NCBI RefSeq assembly: GCF_026262505.1 | Contig: NC_067205.1 | Coordinates: forward strand, 27,172,556 to 27,236,555 | Reading direction: 5' to 3' | Source: Trichomonas vaginalis G3 | Lineage: Eukaryota; Parabasalia; Trichomonadida; Trichomonadidae | Length of the DNA: 64,000 nucleotides | Part shown: piece after piece, positions 1-10,931 of the stretch | How positions within the stretch are numbered: the first letter of the stretch is position 1 | Layout of the letters: every line of letters starts with the position of its first letter | Program-made: the position numbers and the translations under genes | The notes under the pieces: generated by a model | What the model was told of the DNA's origin: nothing | Databases searched by the model: none | What the model saw: the letters and a program-made list of their open reading frames with translations, nothing else

Positions 1-152
1 TTGGTGATGTATATTATCGATTGTGTTGACTTCCTGACTCTCAAATTATGAAATTTTACAGATTTTAATATATGACTATGAATTAAATGATAAGTAACAA
101 GCAAAAATCAGTATACAAAATATTTATATTCAGATTTATAATAAGTTTTTAA

Positions 153-878
153 TCATATTGATTTGACTTCCTGTTTCTCGGTATCTGTATCATCCGTAAC
201 TTCGACAATTACTCTATTGATAACTGTTACCTTTGAATCCATATCCAAAATATAGGGTTGACGTGTACGAACCCCATTGTAAATCTCTAAGTGTTTTTCA
301 TAACAGTAATCATATTCCCATTGATTGAAGATTAGTGTTCCTTTGGGATAGTTGTCGACTTTTGGAATATGTTTCCTTATGTTTTTCAGTCCTCTTTGAA
401 CATCATCAAAGTCTTCTTTCAAATCGAGTAGGAAACCCTTCCCAATATTCTTTCTAAGCATTTTGATCGTATTTCGGAGTGAATTGAGCCATTCATATCT
501 TACTGTTAGTCTTCCTGTGAATATGAGGAAAAAATATAGTGCTCTTCCGTATGATGAGAATCTCAAAGGGAAGAAGAAGTTCCAATGAGCTTCTCGATAC
601 ATGCAATCAAGAACGAGAGGATTTGCTCCAGAATCATAATATAAAGCTGCATAATAGTGTAATTTAATTTCTTTTCCATACGGATCTTCTTTATCACTCG
701 TATAGTAGCAATCAAAATCTATTCTTTTTAATTCTAACATGTATTTTACAACTTTCCACGGAACTCTAATTTTTTTTCTTCTTTTACTTCTAGGATCTGG
801 AATGTATCTAAGCACAGAATCCTTGTTCATCTCCGATTCACCGAAATGAAACTTGTATTGGTCCTTCTTATAAGTCAT
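153..878 (-). CDS. Gene A, unit 1: conserved protein of unknown function (241 aa)
   Basis: An open frame of 241 codons with an ATG start. I do not recognise the family. The protein is soluble-looking, with an aromatic-rich centre (clusters of Tyr, Phe and Trp at about residues 55-125) and a helical basic stretch at about 130-170. The acidic, Thr-rich tail ends in KQEVKSI. There is no signal peptide or clear transmembrane helix, though residues 105-122 are hydrophobic. It lies upstream of B on the same strand, with 619 bp between them, and converges on gene D of the neighbouring unit. The sixth copy at 27069-27794 keeps the frame with many amino-acid changes confined to the first ~70 residues, which supports a real protein-coding gene. 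Confidence 0.85.
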   Translation of the reverse strand: MTYKKDQYKFHFGESEMNKDSVLRYIPDPRSKRRKKIRVPWKVVKYMLELKRIDFDCYYTSDKEDPYGKEIKLHYYAALYYDSGANPLVLDCMYREAHWNFFFPLRFSSYGRALYFFLIFTGRLTVRYEWLNSLRNTIKMLRKNIGKGFLLDLKEDFDDVQRGLKNIRKHIPKVDNYPKGTLIFNQWEYDYCYEKHLEIYNGVRTRQPYILDMDSKVTVINRVIVEVTDDTDTEKQEVKSI

Positions 879-1497
879 TTAATACTTTTGTTTATCTGAA
901 AAACTAAAATTTATAAAAACCGCAAAATTGCTCACTGAAATTTTCAATTGCATTTATGTTATAATTTTTTCATAAATGCTTAGAGAAATTTATTTGAAAC
1001 TACTTTTTATTATGTAAATCTGATCGTATTACAACATCTTTGAGGGGAAAAAAATCTTTGGCATATTCAAATTTTATCGTTAAAATTCTTGGATTAATAC
1101 AACTTTTACTTATTGTATTCATCAATTATAGTTCAAATATATCATAAAAATGTTCAATGCTATAATAAAGACTCTGGAATGTGAAATAATATAAGCTTAT
1201 TGAACAAAAAATCATTCAACCAATAATTTTTTTTCACCGAGTACTAATATATTATGATGTTCATAGAATATTGGAATACTATTCACTTCAAATTGATTTA
1301 TGTATTGATCACTTAATTTTTTTATATAGACATATGCATATATGCATATATTCAGTGGAATTGATTATTAGGTGATAAAAAGTTTTATTCATGAAAATAT
1401 TACGATTATAATATAATTTAGTTCGTTAAAATAAAATTTACATCTTTCCCCTAGGATTATGCTTCAAATAAATATTCCTAGCGATCAATATCCACTT
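879..1497. other. A-B intergenic region, unit 1
   Basis: A 619-bp AT-rich stretch with no supportable gene. The half next to A (to about 1045) is homologous to the region upstream of the sixth A copy (27795-27980). The remainder has no counterpart there and so came in with gene B. A short alternating stretch of CATATG/CATATATG steps lies at 1330-1350 and varies slightly in length between units. Equivalent spacers lie at 6267-6885, 11649-12262, 17020-17637 and 22405-23023. Confidence 0.6.
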
Positions 1498-3603
1498 TTA
1501 ATTTATATAGCTCGGCTTTCTAATGTGGACATTGAGCTTTAAATAACTCTTTGTTTTTAAGAAATCAATTAAATCAGCGTTATTAATTGAAGTTGATAAC
1601 CCAGGAATAGAAAAGATTATGTAGTCATCTTGAATGTTTTGTAATGATATAAAACGTCTCTTAGCTTCTCCAACAATTTTCTCTTTTGATGTATTTCTAT
1701 CGCATTGGAAAGAAACAATGAAACCTTTATAGCACAACTCTATATCAATTTTTTCAGAGAGTTCGTGATTTTTAATTGCATCAATTCTTAATTTGACTTC
1801 ATCAAGAGCAGTTATTTTTGGCTTTTTTACAAGATAATCTTTAGATTTATCTTTGCCAAAAGTTTTGAGGAAATCATTAATATCTTCTGGTTCTTTTTGT
1901 TCTTCTTCACAAGATGATGACAATGAGTAATCTTTAGAATTCATTGATGATCCTTGAGCAACCAGGTTAGAATTAGGAGTTCCTGATTGATTCAGGAGTG
2001 TTTCAATATTGGAAGGAGAAGTTATTATTTTTTCGAATTCCTCTGGAGGAATTAATTCGGACTTTTCTTTGGATTCAAAGTGCGCCTTGATGTCGTCAAT
2101 TCTAGAATCAATGAATAAGAGATAAAAATCGTTCATATCCGGGTATATAATTTGGAAAAATTCTGTGGCTGCTCCAGAATTAAAAAAGTTAGCTTTATTG
2201 CTATCACCTCCAAACAGTTGATTAGTAATGAATGCAACGCATTCACTTCTGGTCATATTGCTCAATTCAGTCTTTTGTAAATTGATTTTTTGAACTTCAT
2301 CTTTGTATTCACATTCGAATTTAATTAGTGGGATTTTACCATTCATAATTGGAAGGTGAATATCAGAGCCACATCTTGAAAGGAGAGCTAACATCAGGTT
2401 TGCAAAAACTGACTGATTTTTTTCCAAATGTTTCCAATTAAACTTCAATGCTTCATCTGAAAGGTGACTAGCGCGAATGAAAACTGTATCATCTTTAACT
2501 TCGAAAGGAAACTCTTTTTTAATGCTTGGATGAAACTCGAGCAATTCGCGATAAAGAGCTACATCAGAAAAGGATTTGTCTCTTTTGAAAACTGATATAT
2601 TGAAACTTTGAATAGAATAATTGATGAGGAATTCATCACTCGCAATTAATGTGTCAGATGATAATATCATGCTCAATTCATCCAACATGTTGATCAATTC
2701 AGTGTAATTTCCTTCATCAAAAATTTCTCGGAATAATTTTAAACCGTCGCTGATGGTAATTACAGATGAAATCATATCTTTCTCTTGTTTAGGAAAGTAA
2801 TTCTCAGCAACATCTTTTAATTCTTTTTCGAGCTTTTTTCTAGCATCATCATCGAGGTCGTTTTCAATCAGATATTTCCTAACCTCTCTAATATAGTGCA
2901 AATCTTGATAAGCCTTTTCAAAGTAATCGATGACATTTGCCTTACTAGCTAATGCTCTTTCAGTCAGCATGATCCATGGTCCTACCATCCTAAAAAATCT
3001 GCATGACGCCAACAATTTTTCGATAAAACTATCAAGACCTGCCTCTAAGAAATGTATTATGTGTCCATCTTCATGACCGAAAGAGAAAGCAGGTATGAAT
3101 ACGGCAGTAGATACACCATTTTCTACAAAAATGGGGAAACTTCTGAATTCAAGCAATTTTTCACTAAACTTGATTGTAGGAGGATTTTTGAAGGTCTTAT
3201 CAAAGCAAAATTGAGTTCGTGCTCCTGAAATTTCAAAGTTAATTTTAATTTGTTTTTTGAGTATCAAATTAATGATTTTCATGCTTCGAACAATTTCAAT
3301 TATTCGATTCTTGCCTTCGTTTGTGCAGCAAATCTCTATAAAAGCTAACGCTAAATCTTCAATTGTAAATTTTCTTACTTCTTTGCCAGGAGAGCTCTGA
3401 ATTGGGCTTAATTTCTCAAATGTTGGAATTGAATCCTCTATTTTAGCCTTTTCATCTTTCTGAGATAGCCATATATTGCAAATATGTTTAATATCTTCTG
3501 TCAATTGAAGAGTTTCGATATTAAATGTTTCCATGACTTCTTTTTCCGTGATTCCAGTAAGCTTTGCTATGGCCTCTGCGAATGTAGTTACTTGCTGCTG
3601 CAT
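1498..3603 (-). CDS. Gene B, unit 1: 701-aa protein with HExxH-like motif and beta-grasp-like C-terminus
   Basis: A whole 701-codon frame with an ATG start (MQQQVTTFAEA). I do not recognise the full-length family. Three things can be seen. A motif HEDGHIIH at residues 177-184 fits the zinc-protease pattern HExxH and vaguely recalls the short HExxHxxH peptidases, but the Gly and Asp inside it are unusual. A low-complexity acidic and Ser/Asn-rich linker occupies about 530-600. The last ~95 residues alternate strand-like and helical segments and end in KLNVHIRKPSYIN, as in ubiquitin-like or Ras-association beta-grasp domains. No signal peptide or membrane segment is visible. The frame is also whole in unit 5 and nearly whole in units 3 and 4. 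Protease activity is speculation. Confidence 0.85.
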   Translation of the reverse strand: MQQQVTTFAEAIAKLTGITEKEVMETFNIETLQLTEDIKHICNIWLSQKDEKAKIEDSIPTFEKLSPIQSSPGKEVRKFTIEDLALAFIEICCTNEGKNRIIEIVRSMKIINLILKKQIKINFEISGARTQFCFDKTFKNPPTIKFSEKLLEFRSFPIFVENGVSTAVFIPAFSFGHEDGHIIHFLEAGLDSFIEKLLASCRFFRMVGPWIMLTERALASKANVIDYFEKAYQDLHYIREVRKYLIENDLDDDARKKLEKELKDVAENYFPKQEKDMISSVITISDGLKLFREIFDEGNYTELINMLDELSMILSSDTLIASDEFLINYSIQSFNISVFKRDKSFSDVALYRELLEFHPSIKKEFPFEVKDDTVFIRASHLSDEALKFNWKHLEKNQSVFANLMLALLSRCGSDIHLPIMNGKIPLIKFECEYKDEVQKINLQKTELSNMTRSECVAFITNQLFGGDSNKANFFNSGAATEFFQIIYPDMNDFYLLFIDSRIDDIKAHFESKEKSELIPPEEFEKIITSPSNIETLLNQSGTPNSNLVAQGSSMNSKDYSLSSSCEEEQKEPEDINDFLKTFGKDKSKDYLVKKPKITALDEVKLRIDAIKNHELSEKIDIELCYKGFIVSFQCDRNTSKEKIVGEAKRRFISLQNIQDDYIIFSIPGLSTSINNADLIDFLKTKSYLKLNVHIRKPSYIN

Positions 3604-3881
3604 TATTTAATCTAAATAATTTTCAATTCAAATTTGATGCATTTTTTTCTATGAAAAATACATCTAATTAAAATATGTTTTAAAGCATTGACTTACATTC
3701 ACTATATGCATTATTTAATGATTCGATACATTTTACTTCTTAACTGCTTAATTTTAATTTTTCGATTATTTTTTCATGTCTTTTTTTCACATTTAATAAA
3801 CTTCTCTAAATGTATAGACAATAGTACACTAATTGAACACATTACTTCATAGGATTGTAAAATTCTGCCATTTTTTTTATC
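3604..3881. promoter_or_regulatory. Divergent region between B and C/D, unit 1
   Basis: A 278-bp AT-rich spacer between two divergent transcription units. TCATA at 3847-3851 fits the trichomonad initiator consensus TCA(+1)Y(T/A) and lies 33 nt before the C ATG, a typical distance. No clear initiator is seen for B. The same spacer recurs in all five units. Function is inferred from the consensus only. Confidence 0.35.
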
Positions 3882-4091
3882 ATGAAACGATCCTCATCTC
3901 AAGGTCCCACTGGTTTAAAAGGAGATAATTTTGATGAAGATGAGGCATTTGATTCTCTTGATGAACAATTACTTGATCTGACATTATCTCCAGTACCAAA
4001 TTTTGAATTAATTCCTTTCAAAGCTTTAATTTCATCAATAAATTTTGTTGGTAATAGTACTCTTCAAATATGCATATTTACAGAATTTTAA
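3882..4091 (+). pseudogene. C, unit 1: 5' remnant of the coiled-coil gene found whole at 28137
   Basis: The first 40 codons (MKRSSSQGPTG through LSPVPN) equal the start of the 348-aa protein at 28137-29183. The sequence then jumps to a block (ELIPFKALISSINFVG) that corresponds to about residues 158-173 of that protein (ELIPFKILMASANFVD). The block in between is deleted. Shortly after, near 4060, the homology ends and the frame runs out of phase through the start of gene D, stopping at 4091. The 69-codon frame is thus a remnant fused to D sequence. It could still act as a leader or a short upstream open frame for D, since the D ATG at 4070 lies inside it. The same structure is present in all five units. 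Confidence 0.75.
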
Positions 4092-5059
4092 ATACAAGAC
4101 ACATATTTCCTTCTTTTTCGTCGAAAAAGAGCGATTTTATCCAGTTAATCTTTGTTGATAAAATTCTAGATTACTCAGAAATCGAGTTTGTCGGTAGTGT
4201 TTCTAATACTCCCGAGATTAAAGAAATCGACATATTATATGCATACGAAAACACATCTTTTACATTGCTTATGATCTGGATTCGGATAAATTTCCCAATA
4301 ATTTTATTAATTCTTATTATTGTACGATTTTTCCGCAAAACTGCTACCACAATAGAACAAAAAGCATGCTCCCTACTGAATTTAGCTACAATTTTCTATG
4401 ATCAGCCTTTATCAATTTTAAATTTTTACAAACCAACTCCTCTCACAGTTTACTTAGACATAATCTTTTCGGACATATATGGCCCAGTACTATTCTTTGT
4501 ATCCATGTTCCTTATTTCTCGTACTTTCGATCAAAAGTTAACACAAACAATGATTTACCTTCCTTTCATCTATTTCGGTACAACATTCTTTCTTTCATCG
4601 ATCAACTTTCTCGTGCACTATCCTTGCGATATCCCAGACCAGCTTGGTTCCCTTGCTTTCGACTTAGAATATTTGAATACTTTTATTAGTTTCATTTATT
4701 TTTGTCTTTTTTGTTATTATATGATTGTCAACATCCAACATTTTGCAGGAGACCCAGGTATTAGGTTATCCACATATAGAACTATTGTTTTGTTTGTTTC
4801 CATCGGAATTTCTATTTTTTCTGTTCTTCAGGCCGAGAATTCAGTCAGAGAGTCTTTGTTTTCAGGTATTTTCCAGTTCGGACTTGTGAACACTCTTTCC
4901 ATTGTGATGGAGTACATGCATTCAAACAAAGAGGTGTTTCTTAAGGACATTTACGAAGAACCAATGAATCTTGGAGAATTTTCTGATAATGCAATTGGTG
5001 AGGCCATCTCTTCTGACTTCTCAGATGAAGTATCTTATTCATCTGAACAATATGAATAG
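4070..5059 (+). CDS. Gene D, unit 1: Wntless/TMEM181-like multi-pass membrane protein, N-terminally truncated (329 aa)
   Basis: A whole 329-codon frame. Six hydrophobic segments lie at about residues 68-88, 127-149, 158-183, 203-222, 234-254 and 263-283, followed by an acidic, Ser-rich cytosolic tail. The stretch after the first segment, with EQK at 96-98 then LL..ATIFYDQPLS, matches the EQK...LL.LYN.P signature of Wntless/TMEM181-type seven-helix proteins, which carry cargo through the secretory pathway. Those proteins normally begin with one more helix and a luminal domain. Here only ~65 residues precede the first helix, and the 5' side is joined to remnant C near 4060, so the gene looks 5'-truncated. 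Whether the product is made and functional is unknown. Confidence 0.7.
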   Translation: MHIYRILNTRHIFPSFSSKKSDFIQLIFVDKILDYSEIEFVGSVSNTPEIKEIDILYAYENTSFTLLMIWIRINFPIILLILIIVRFFRKTATTIEQKACSLLNLATIFYDQPLSILNFYKPTPLTVYLDIIFSDIYGPVLFFVSMFLISRTFDQKLTQTMIYLPFIYFGTTFFLSSINFLVHYPCDIPDQLGSLAFDLEYLNTFISFIYFCLFCYYMIVNIQHFAGDPGIRLSTYRTIVLFVSIGISIFSVLQAENSVRESLFSGIFQFGLVNTLSIVMEYMHSNKEVFLKDIYEEPMNLGEFSDNAIGEAISSDFSDEVSYSSEQYE

Positions 5060-5540
5060 AAAGTTATTATTCATTCTTTTTTTATTTATTTATTATTATT
5101 ATTTCAAAATTATTTTCAAATTTTCAATTCCAAAAATTTTGAATATCAAAATAATCAAAAATCTTTTGCTTTGATTCTTTTCAAAAGTTTAAGGAAAAAG
5201 TAACGCATTAATTTCTAATTTTTCAATTTTTATTTTTATATGTTTGTTTGTTTGAATAAAATTATGATGTATGATATTTTAAACGCAAGTATATATGTTC
5301 AACAATGATTTTTTTTTATAAAATCAGAAGAAATAAATTTGGAAATATTAGGCAGTCAACAAAATTTAGTATTCAAAGTTAACATGATTTGGTGATGTAT
5401 ATTATCGATTGTGTTGACTTCCTGACTCTCAAATTATGAAATTTTACAGATTTTAATATATGACTATGAATTAAATGATAAGTAACAAGCAAAAATCAGT
5501 ATACAAAATATTTATATTCAGATTTATAATAAGTTTTTAA
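5060..5540. other. Convergent D-A intergenic region at a unit boundary
   Basis: An AT-rich 3'-3' spacer of 481 bp with no gene and the arbitrary unit start at 5389. It recurs at 10452-10931, 15819-16296, 21199-21679 and 26588-27068 with only small changes, mostly in the T-run near 5309 and the TTTATTTA run near 5080. I see no mobile-element ends or target-site duplication here, so the junction gives no sign of transposon-driven amplification. Confidence 0.5.
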
Positions 5541-6266
5541 TCATATTGATTTGACTTCCTGTTTCTCGGTATCTGTATCATCCGTAACTTCGACAATTAC
5601 TCTATTGATAACTGTTACCTTTGAATCCATATCCAAAATATAGGGTTGACGTGTACGAACCCCATTGTAAATCTCTAAGTGTTTTTCATAACAGTAATCA
5701 TATTCCCATTGATTGAAGATTAGTGTTCCTTTGGGATAGTTGTCGACTTTTGGAATATGTTTCCTTATGTTTTTCAGTCCTCTTTGAACATCATCAAAGT
5801 CTTCTTTCAAATCGAGTAGGAAACCCTTCCCAATATTCTTTCTAAGCATTTTGATCGTATTTCGGAGTGAATTGAGCCATTCATATCTTACTGTTAGTCT
5901 TCCTGTGAATATGAGGAAAAAATATAGTGCTCTTCCGTATGATGAGAATCTCAAAGGGAAGAAGAAGTTCCAATGAGCTTCTCGATACATGCAATCAAGA
6001 ACGAGAGGATTTGCTCCAGAATCATAATATAAAGCTGCATAATAGTGTAATTTAATTTCTTTTCCATACGGATCTTCTTTATCACTCGTATAGTAGCAAT
6101 CAAAATCTATTCTTTTTAATTCTAACATGTATTTTACAACTTTCCACGGAACTCTAATTTTTTTTCTTCTTTTACTTCTAGGATCTGGAATGTATCTAAG
6201 CACAGAATCCTTGTTCATCTCCGATTCACCGAAATGAAACTTGTATTGGTCCTTCTTATAAGTCAT
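5541..6266 (-). CDS. Gene A, unit 2 (241 aa, whole)
   Basis: The protein is identical to the unit 1 copy over all 241 residues, from the ATG at 6266. It lies 5388 bp downstream of the first copy. Family unknown. Gene B of this unit, just beyond, is heavily disrupted, so preservation here contrasts with its neighbour and suggests that the disruption is local. Confidence 0.85.
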   Translation of the reverse strand: MTYKKDQYKFHFGESEMNKDSVLRYIPDPRSKRRKKIRVPWKVVKYMLELKRIDFDCYYTSDKEDPYGKEIKLHYYAALYYDSGANPLVLDCMYREAHWNFFFPLRFSSYGRALYFFLIFTGRLTVRYEWLNSLRNTIKMLRKNIGKGFLLDLKEDFDDVQRGLKNIRKHIPKVDNYPKGTLIFNQWEYDYCYEKHLEIYNGVRTRQPYILDMDSKVTVINRVIVEVTDDTDTEKQEVKSI

Positions 6267-6885
6267 TTAATACTTTTGTTTATCTGAAAAACTAAAATTT
6301 ATAAAAACCGCAAAATTGCTCACTGAAATTTTCAATTGCATTTATGTTATAATTTTTTCATAAATGCTTAGAGAAATTTATTTGAAACTACTTTTTATTA
6401 TGTAAATCTGATCGTATTACAACATCTTTGAGGGGAAAAAAATCTTTGGCATATTCAAATTTTATCGTTAAAATTCTTGGATTAATACAACTTTTACTTA
6501 TTGTATTCATCAATTATAGTTCAAATATATCATAAAAATGTTCAATGCTATAATAAAGACTCTGGAATGTGAAATAATATAAGCTTATTGAACAAAAAAT
6601 CATTCAACCAATAATTTTTTTTCACCGAGTACTAATATATTATGATGTTCATAGAATATTGGAATACTATTCACTTCAAATTGATTTATGTATTGATCAC
6701 TTAATTTTTTTATATAGACATATGCATATATGCATATATTCAGTGGAATTGATTATTAGGTGATAAAAAGTTTTATTCATGAAAATATTACGATTATAAT
6801 ATAATTTAGTTCGTTAAAATAAAATTTACATCTTTCCCCTAGGATTATGCTTCAAATAAATATTCCTAGCGATCAATATCCACTT

Positions 6886-8996
6886 TTAATTTATATAGCT
6901 CGGCTTTCTAATGTGGACATTGAGCTTTAAATAACTCTTTGTTTTTAAGAAATCAATTAAATCAGCGTTATTAATTGAAGTTGATAACCCAGGAATAGAA
7001 AAGATTATGTAGTCATCTTGAATGTTTTGTAATGATATAAAAACGTCTCTTAGCTTCTCCAACAATTTTTCTTTTGATGTATTTCTATCGGCATTGGAAA
7101 GAAACAATGAAAACCTTTATAGCACAACTCTATAATCAATTTTTTCAGAGAGTTCGTGATTTTTAATTGCATCAATTCTTAATATTGACTTCATCAAGAG
7201 CAGTTATTTTTGGCTTTTTTACAAGATAATCTTTAGATTTATCTTTGCCAAAGTTTTGAGGAAATCATTAATATTTCTGGTTCTTTTTGTTCTTCTTCAC
7301 AAGATGATGACAATGAAGAATATCTTTAGAATTCATTGATGATCCTTGAGCAACCCAGGTTAGAATTAGGAGTTCCTGATTGATTTCAGGAGTGTTTCAA
7401 TATTGGAAGGAGAAGTTATTATTTTTTCGAATTCCTCTGGAGGAATTAATTCGGACTTTTCTTTGGATTCAATGCGCCTTGATGTCGTCAATTCTAGAAT
7501 CAAGAATAAGAGATAAAAAATCGTTCATATCCGGGTATATATTTGGAAAAATTCTGTGGCTGCTTCCCAGAATTAAAAAGTTAGCTTTATTGCATCACTC
7601 CAAACAGTTGATTAGTAATGAATGCAACGCATTCACTTCTGGTCATATTGCTCAATTCAGTCTTTTGTAAATTGATTTTTTGAACTTCATCTTTGTATTC
7701 ACATTCGAATTTAATTAGTGGGATTTTACCATTCATAATTGGAAGTGAATATCAAGAGCCACATCTTGAAAGGAGAGCTAACATCAGGTTTGCAAAAACT
7801 GACTGATTTTTTTCCAAATGTTTTCCAATTAAAACTTCAATGCTTCATCTGAAAGGTGACTAGCGCGAATGAAAACTGTATCATCTTTAACTTCGAAAGG
7901 AAACTCTTTTTTAATGCTTGGATGAAACTCGAGCAATTCGCGATAAAGAGCTACATCAGAAAAGGATTTGTCTTTTTGAAAACTGATATATTGAAACTTT
8001 GAATAGAATAATTGATGAGGGAATTCATCACTCGCAATTAATGTGTCAGATGATAATATCATGCTCAATCCATCCAACATGTTGATCAATTCAGTGTAAT
8101 TTCCTTCATCAAAAATTTCTCTTTTAATATTACCGTCGCTGATTGTAATTAATACAGATGAAATCATATATCTTTCTCTTGTTTAGGAAAGTAATTCTCA
8201 GCAACATCTTTTAATTCTTTTTCGAGCTTTTTTCTAGCATCATCATCGAGGTCGTTTTCAATCAGATATTTCCTAACCTCTCTAATATAGTGCAAATCTT
8301 GATAAGCCTTTTCAAAGTAATCGATGACATTTGCCTTACTAGCTAATGCTCTTTCAGTCAGCATGATCCATGGTCCTACCATCCTAAAAAATCTGCATGA
8401 CGCCAACAATTTTTCGATAAAACTATCAAGACCTGCCTCTAAGAAATGTATTATGTGTCCATCTTCATGACCGAAAGAGAAAGCAGGTATGAATACGGCA
8501 GTAGATACACCATTTTCTACAAAAATGGGGAAACTTCTGAATTCAAGCAATTTTTCACTAAACTTGATTGTAGGAGGATTTTTGAAGGTCTTATCAAAGC
8601 AAAATTGAGTTCGTGCTCCTGAAATTTCAAAGTTAATTTTAATTTTTTTTTGAGTATCAAATTAATGATTTTCATGCTTCGAACAATTTCAATTATTCGA
8701 TTCTTGCCTTCGTTTGTGCAGCAAATCTCTATAAAAGCTAACGCTAAATCTTCAATTGTAAATTTTCTTACTTCTTTGCCAGGAGAGCTCTGAATTGGGC
8801 TTAATTTCTCAAATGTTGGAATTGAATCCTCTATTTTAGCCTTTTCATCTTTCTGAGATAGCCATATATTGCAAATATGTTTAATATCTTCTGTCAATTG
8901 AAGAGTTTCGATATTAAATGTTTCCATGACTTCTTTTTCCGTGATTCCAGTAAGCTTTGCTATGGCCTCTGCGAATGTAGTTACTTGCTGCTGCAT
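6886..8996 (-). pseudogene. Gene B, unit 2: frame broken by multiple small indels
   Basis: Collinear with the 701-aa gene of unit 1 from the ATG at 8996 to the stop at 6886, but split into at least four fragments. The C-terminal ~70 residues, a stretch at 7829-8167, the block at 8164-8550 and the N-terminus at 8517-8996 lie in different frames. At least a dozen one-to-few-base insertions and losses cluster between about 7040 and 8170, many in homopolymers, while flanking sequence is perfect. That pattern resembles uncorrected long-read consensus error more than decay, but a true pseudogene is possible. It shares a Glu-to-Gly change at residue 309 with unit 5. Confidence 0.8.
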
Positions 8997-9274
8997 TATT
9001 TAATCTAAATAATTTTCAATTCAAATTTGATGCATTTTTTTCTATGAAAAATACATCTAATTAAAATATGTTTTAAAGCATTGACTTACATTCACTATAT
9101 GCATTATTTAATGATTCGATACATTTTACTTCTTAACTGCTTAATTTTAATTTTTCGATTATTTTTTCATGTCTTTTTTTCACATTTAATAAACTTCTCT
9201 AAATGTATAGACAATAGTACACTAATTGAACACATTACTTCATAGGATTGTAAAATTCTGCCATTTTTTTTATC

Positions 9275-9484
9275 ATGAAACGATCCTCATCTCAAGGTCC
9301 CACTGGTTTAAAAGGAGATAATTTTGATGAAGATGAGGCATTTGATTCTCTTGATGAACAATTACTTGATCTGACATTATCTCCAGTACCAAATTTTGAA
9401 TTAATTCCTTTCAAAGCTTTAATTTCATCAATAAATTTTGTTGGTAATAGTACTCTTCAAATATGCATATTTACAGAATTTTAA
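9275..9484 (+). pseudogene. C remnant, unit 2
   Basis: The 69-codon frame is identical to the unit 1 copy. It holds the 40-residue start of the coiled-coil protein, a jump to the ELIPFK block, then out-of-frame D sequence. It overlaps the start of D at 9463. Confidence 0.7.
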
Positions 9485-10451
9485 ATACAAGACACATATT
9501 TCCTTCTTTTTCGTCGAAAAAGAGCGATTTTATCCAGTTAATCTTTGTTGATAAAATTCTAGATTACTCAGAAATCGAGTTTGTCGGTAGTGTTTCTAAT
9601 ACTCCGAGATTAAAGAAATCGACATATTATATGCATACGAAAACACATCTTTTACATTGCTTATGATCTGGATTCGGATAAATTTCCCAATAATTTTATT
9701 AATTCTTATTATTGTACGATTTTTCCGCAAAACTGCTACCACAATAGAACAAAAAGCATGCTCCCTACTGAATTTAGCTACAATTTTCTATGATCAGCCT
9801 TTATCAATTTTAAATTTTTTACAAACCAACTCCTCTCACAGTTTACTTAGACATAATCTTTTCGGACATATATGGCCCAGTACTATTCTTTGTATCCATG
9901 TTCCTTATTTCTCGTACTTTCGATCAAAAGTTAACACAAACAATGATTTACCTTCCTTTCATCTATTTCGGTACAACATTCTTTCTTTCATCGATCAACT
10001 TTCTCGTGCACTATCCTTGCGATATCCCAGACCAGCTTGGTTCCCTTGCTTTCGACTTAGAATATTTGATACTTTTATTAGTTTCATTTATTTTTGTCTT
10101 TTTTGTTATTATATGATTGTCAACATCCAACATTTTGCAGGAGACCCAGGTATTAGGTTATCCACATATAGAACTATTGTTTTGTTTGTTTCCATCGGAA
10201 TTTCTATTTTTTCTGTTCTTCAGGCCGAGAATTCAGTCAGAGAGTCTTTGTTTTCAGGTATTTTCCAGTTCGGACTTGTGAACACTCTTTCCATTGTGAT
10301 GGAGTACATGCATTCAAACAAAGAGGTGTTTCTTAAGGACATTTACGAAGAACCAATGAATCTTGGAGAATTTTCTGATAATGCAATTGGTGAGGCCATC
10401 TCTTCTGACTTCTCAGATGAAGTATCTTATTCATCTGAACAATATGAATAG
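9463..10451 (+). pseudogene. Gene D, unit 2: Wntless/TMEM181-like, frameshifted
   Basis: 989 bp against 990 bp in unit 1. The frame breaks at a C-run near 9604 (one base short), at a T-run near 9820 (one base extra) and near 10070 (one base short), so the reading is spread over three frames. All three differences are single bases, two of them in homopolymers. The rest of the sequence, including the six helix-coding stretches, is unchanged. Consensus error is a serious alternative to true inactivation. Confidence 0.75.
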
Positions 10452-10931
10452 AAAGTTATTATTCATTCTTTTTTTATTTATTTATTATTATTATTTCAAA
10501 ATTATTTTCAAATTTTCAATTCCAAAAATTTTGAATATCAAAATAATCAAAAATCTTTTGCTTTGATTCTTTTCAAAAGTTTAAGGAAAAAGTAACGCAT
10601 TAATTTCTAATTTTTCAATTTTTATTTTTATATGTTTGTTTGTTTGAATAAAATTATGATGTATGATATTTTAAACGCAAGTATATATGTTCAACAATGA
10701 TTTTTTTTATAAAATCAGAAGAAATAAATTTGGAAATATTAGGCAGTCAACAAAATTTAGTATTCAAAGTTAACATGATTTGGTGATGTATATTATCGAT
10801 TGTGTTGACTTCCTGACTCTCAAATTATGAAATTTTACAGATTTTAATATATGACTATGAATTAAATGATAAGTAACAAGCAAAAATCAGTATACAAAAT
10901 ATTTATATTCAGATTTATAATAAGTTTTTAA

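Noticed and set aside
4971-5174. 67-codon plus-strand frame overlapping the end of D, repeated in every unit
   Set aside because: Out-of-frame shadow of D running into the AT-rich 3' spacer; composition is that of low-complexity TTTATTTA.
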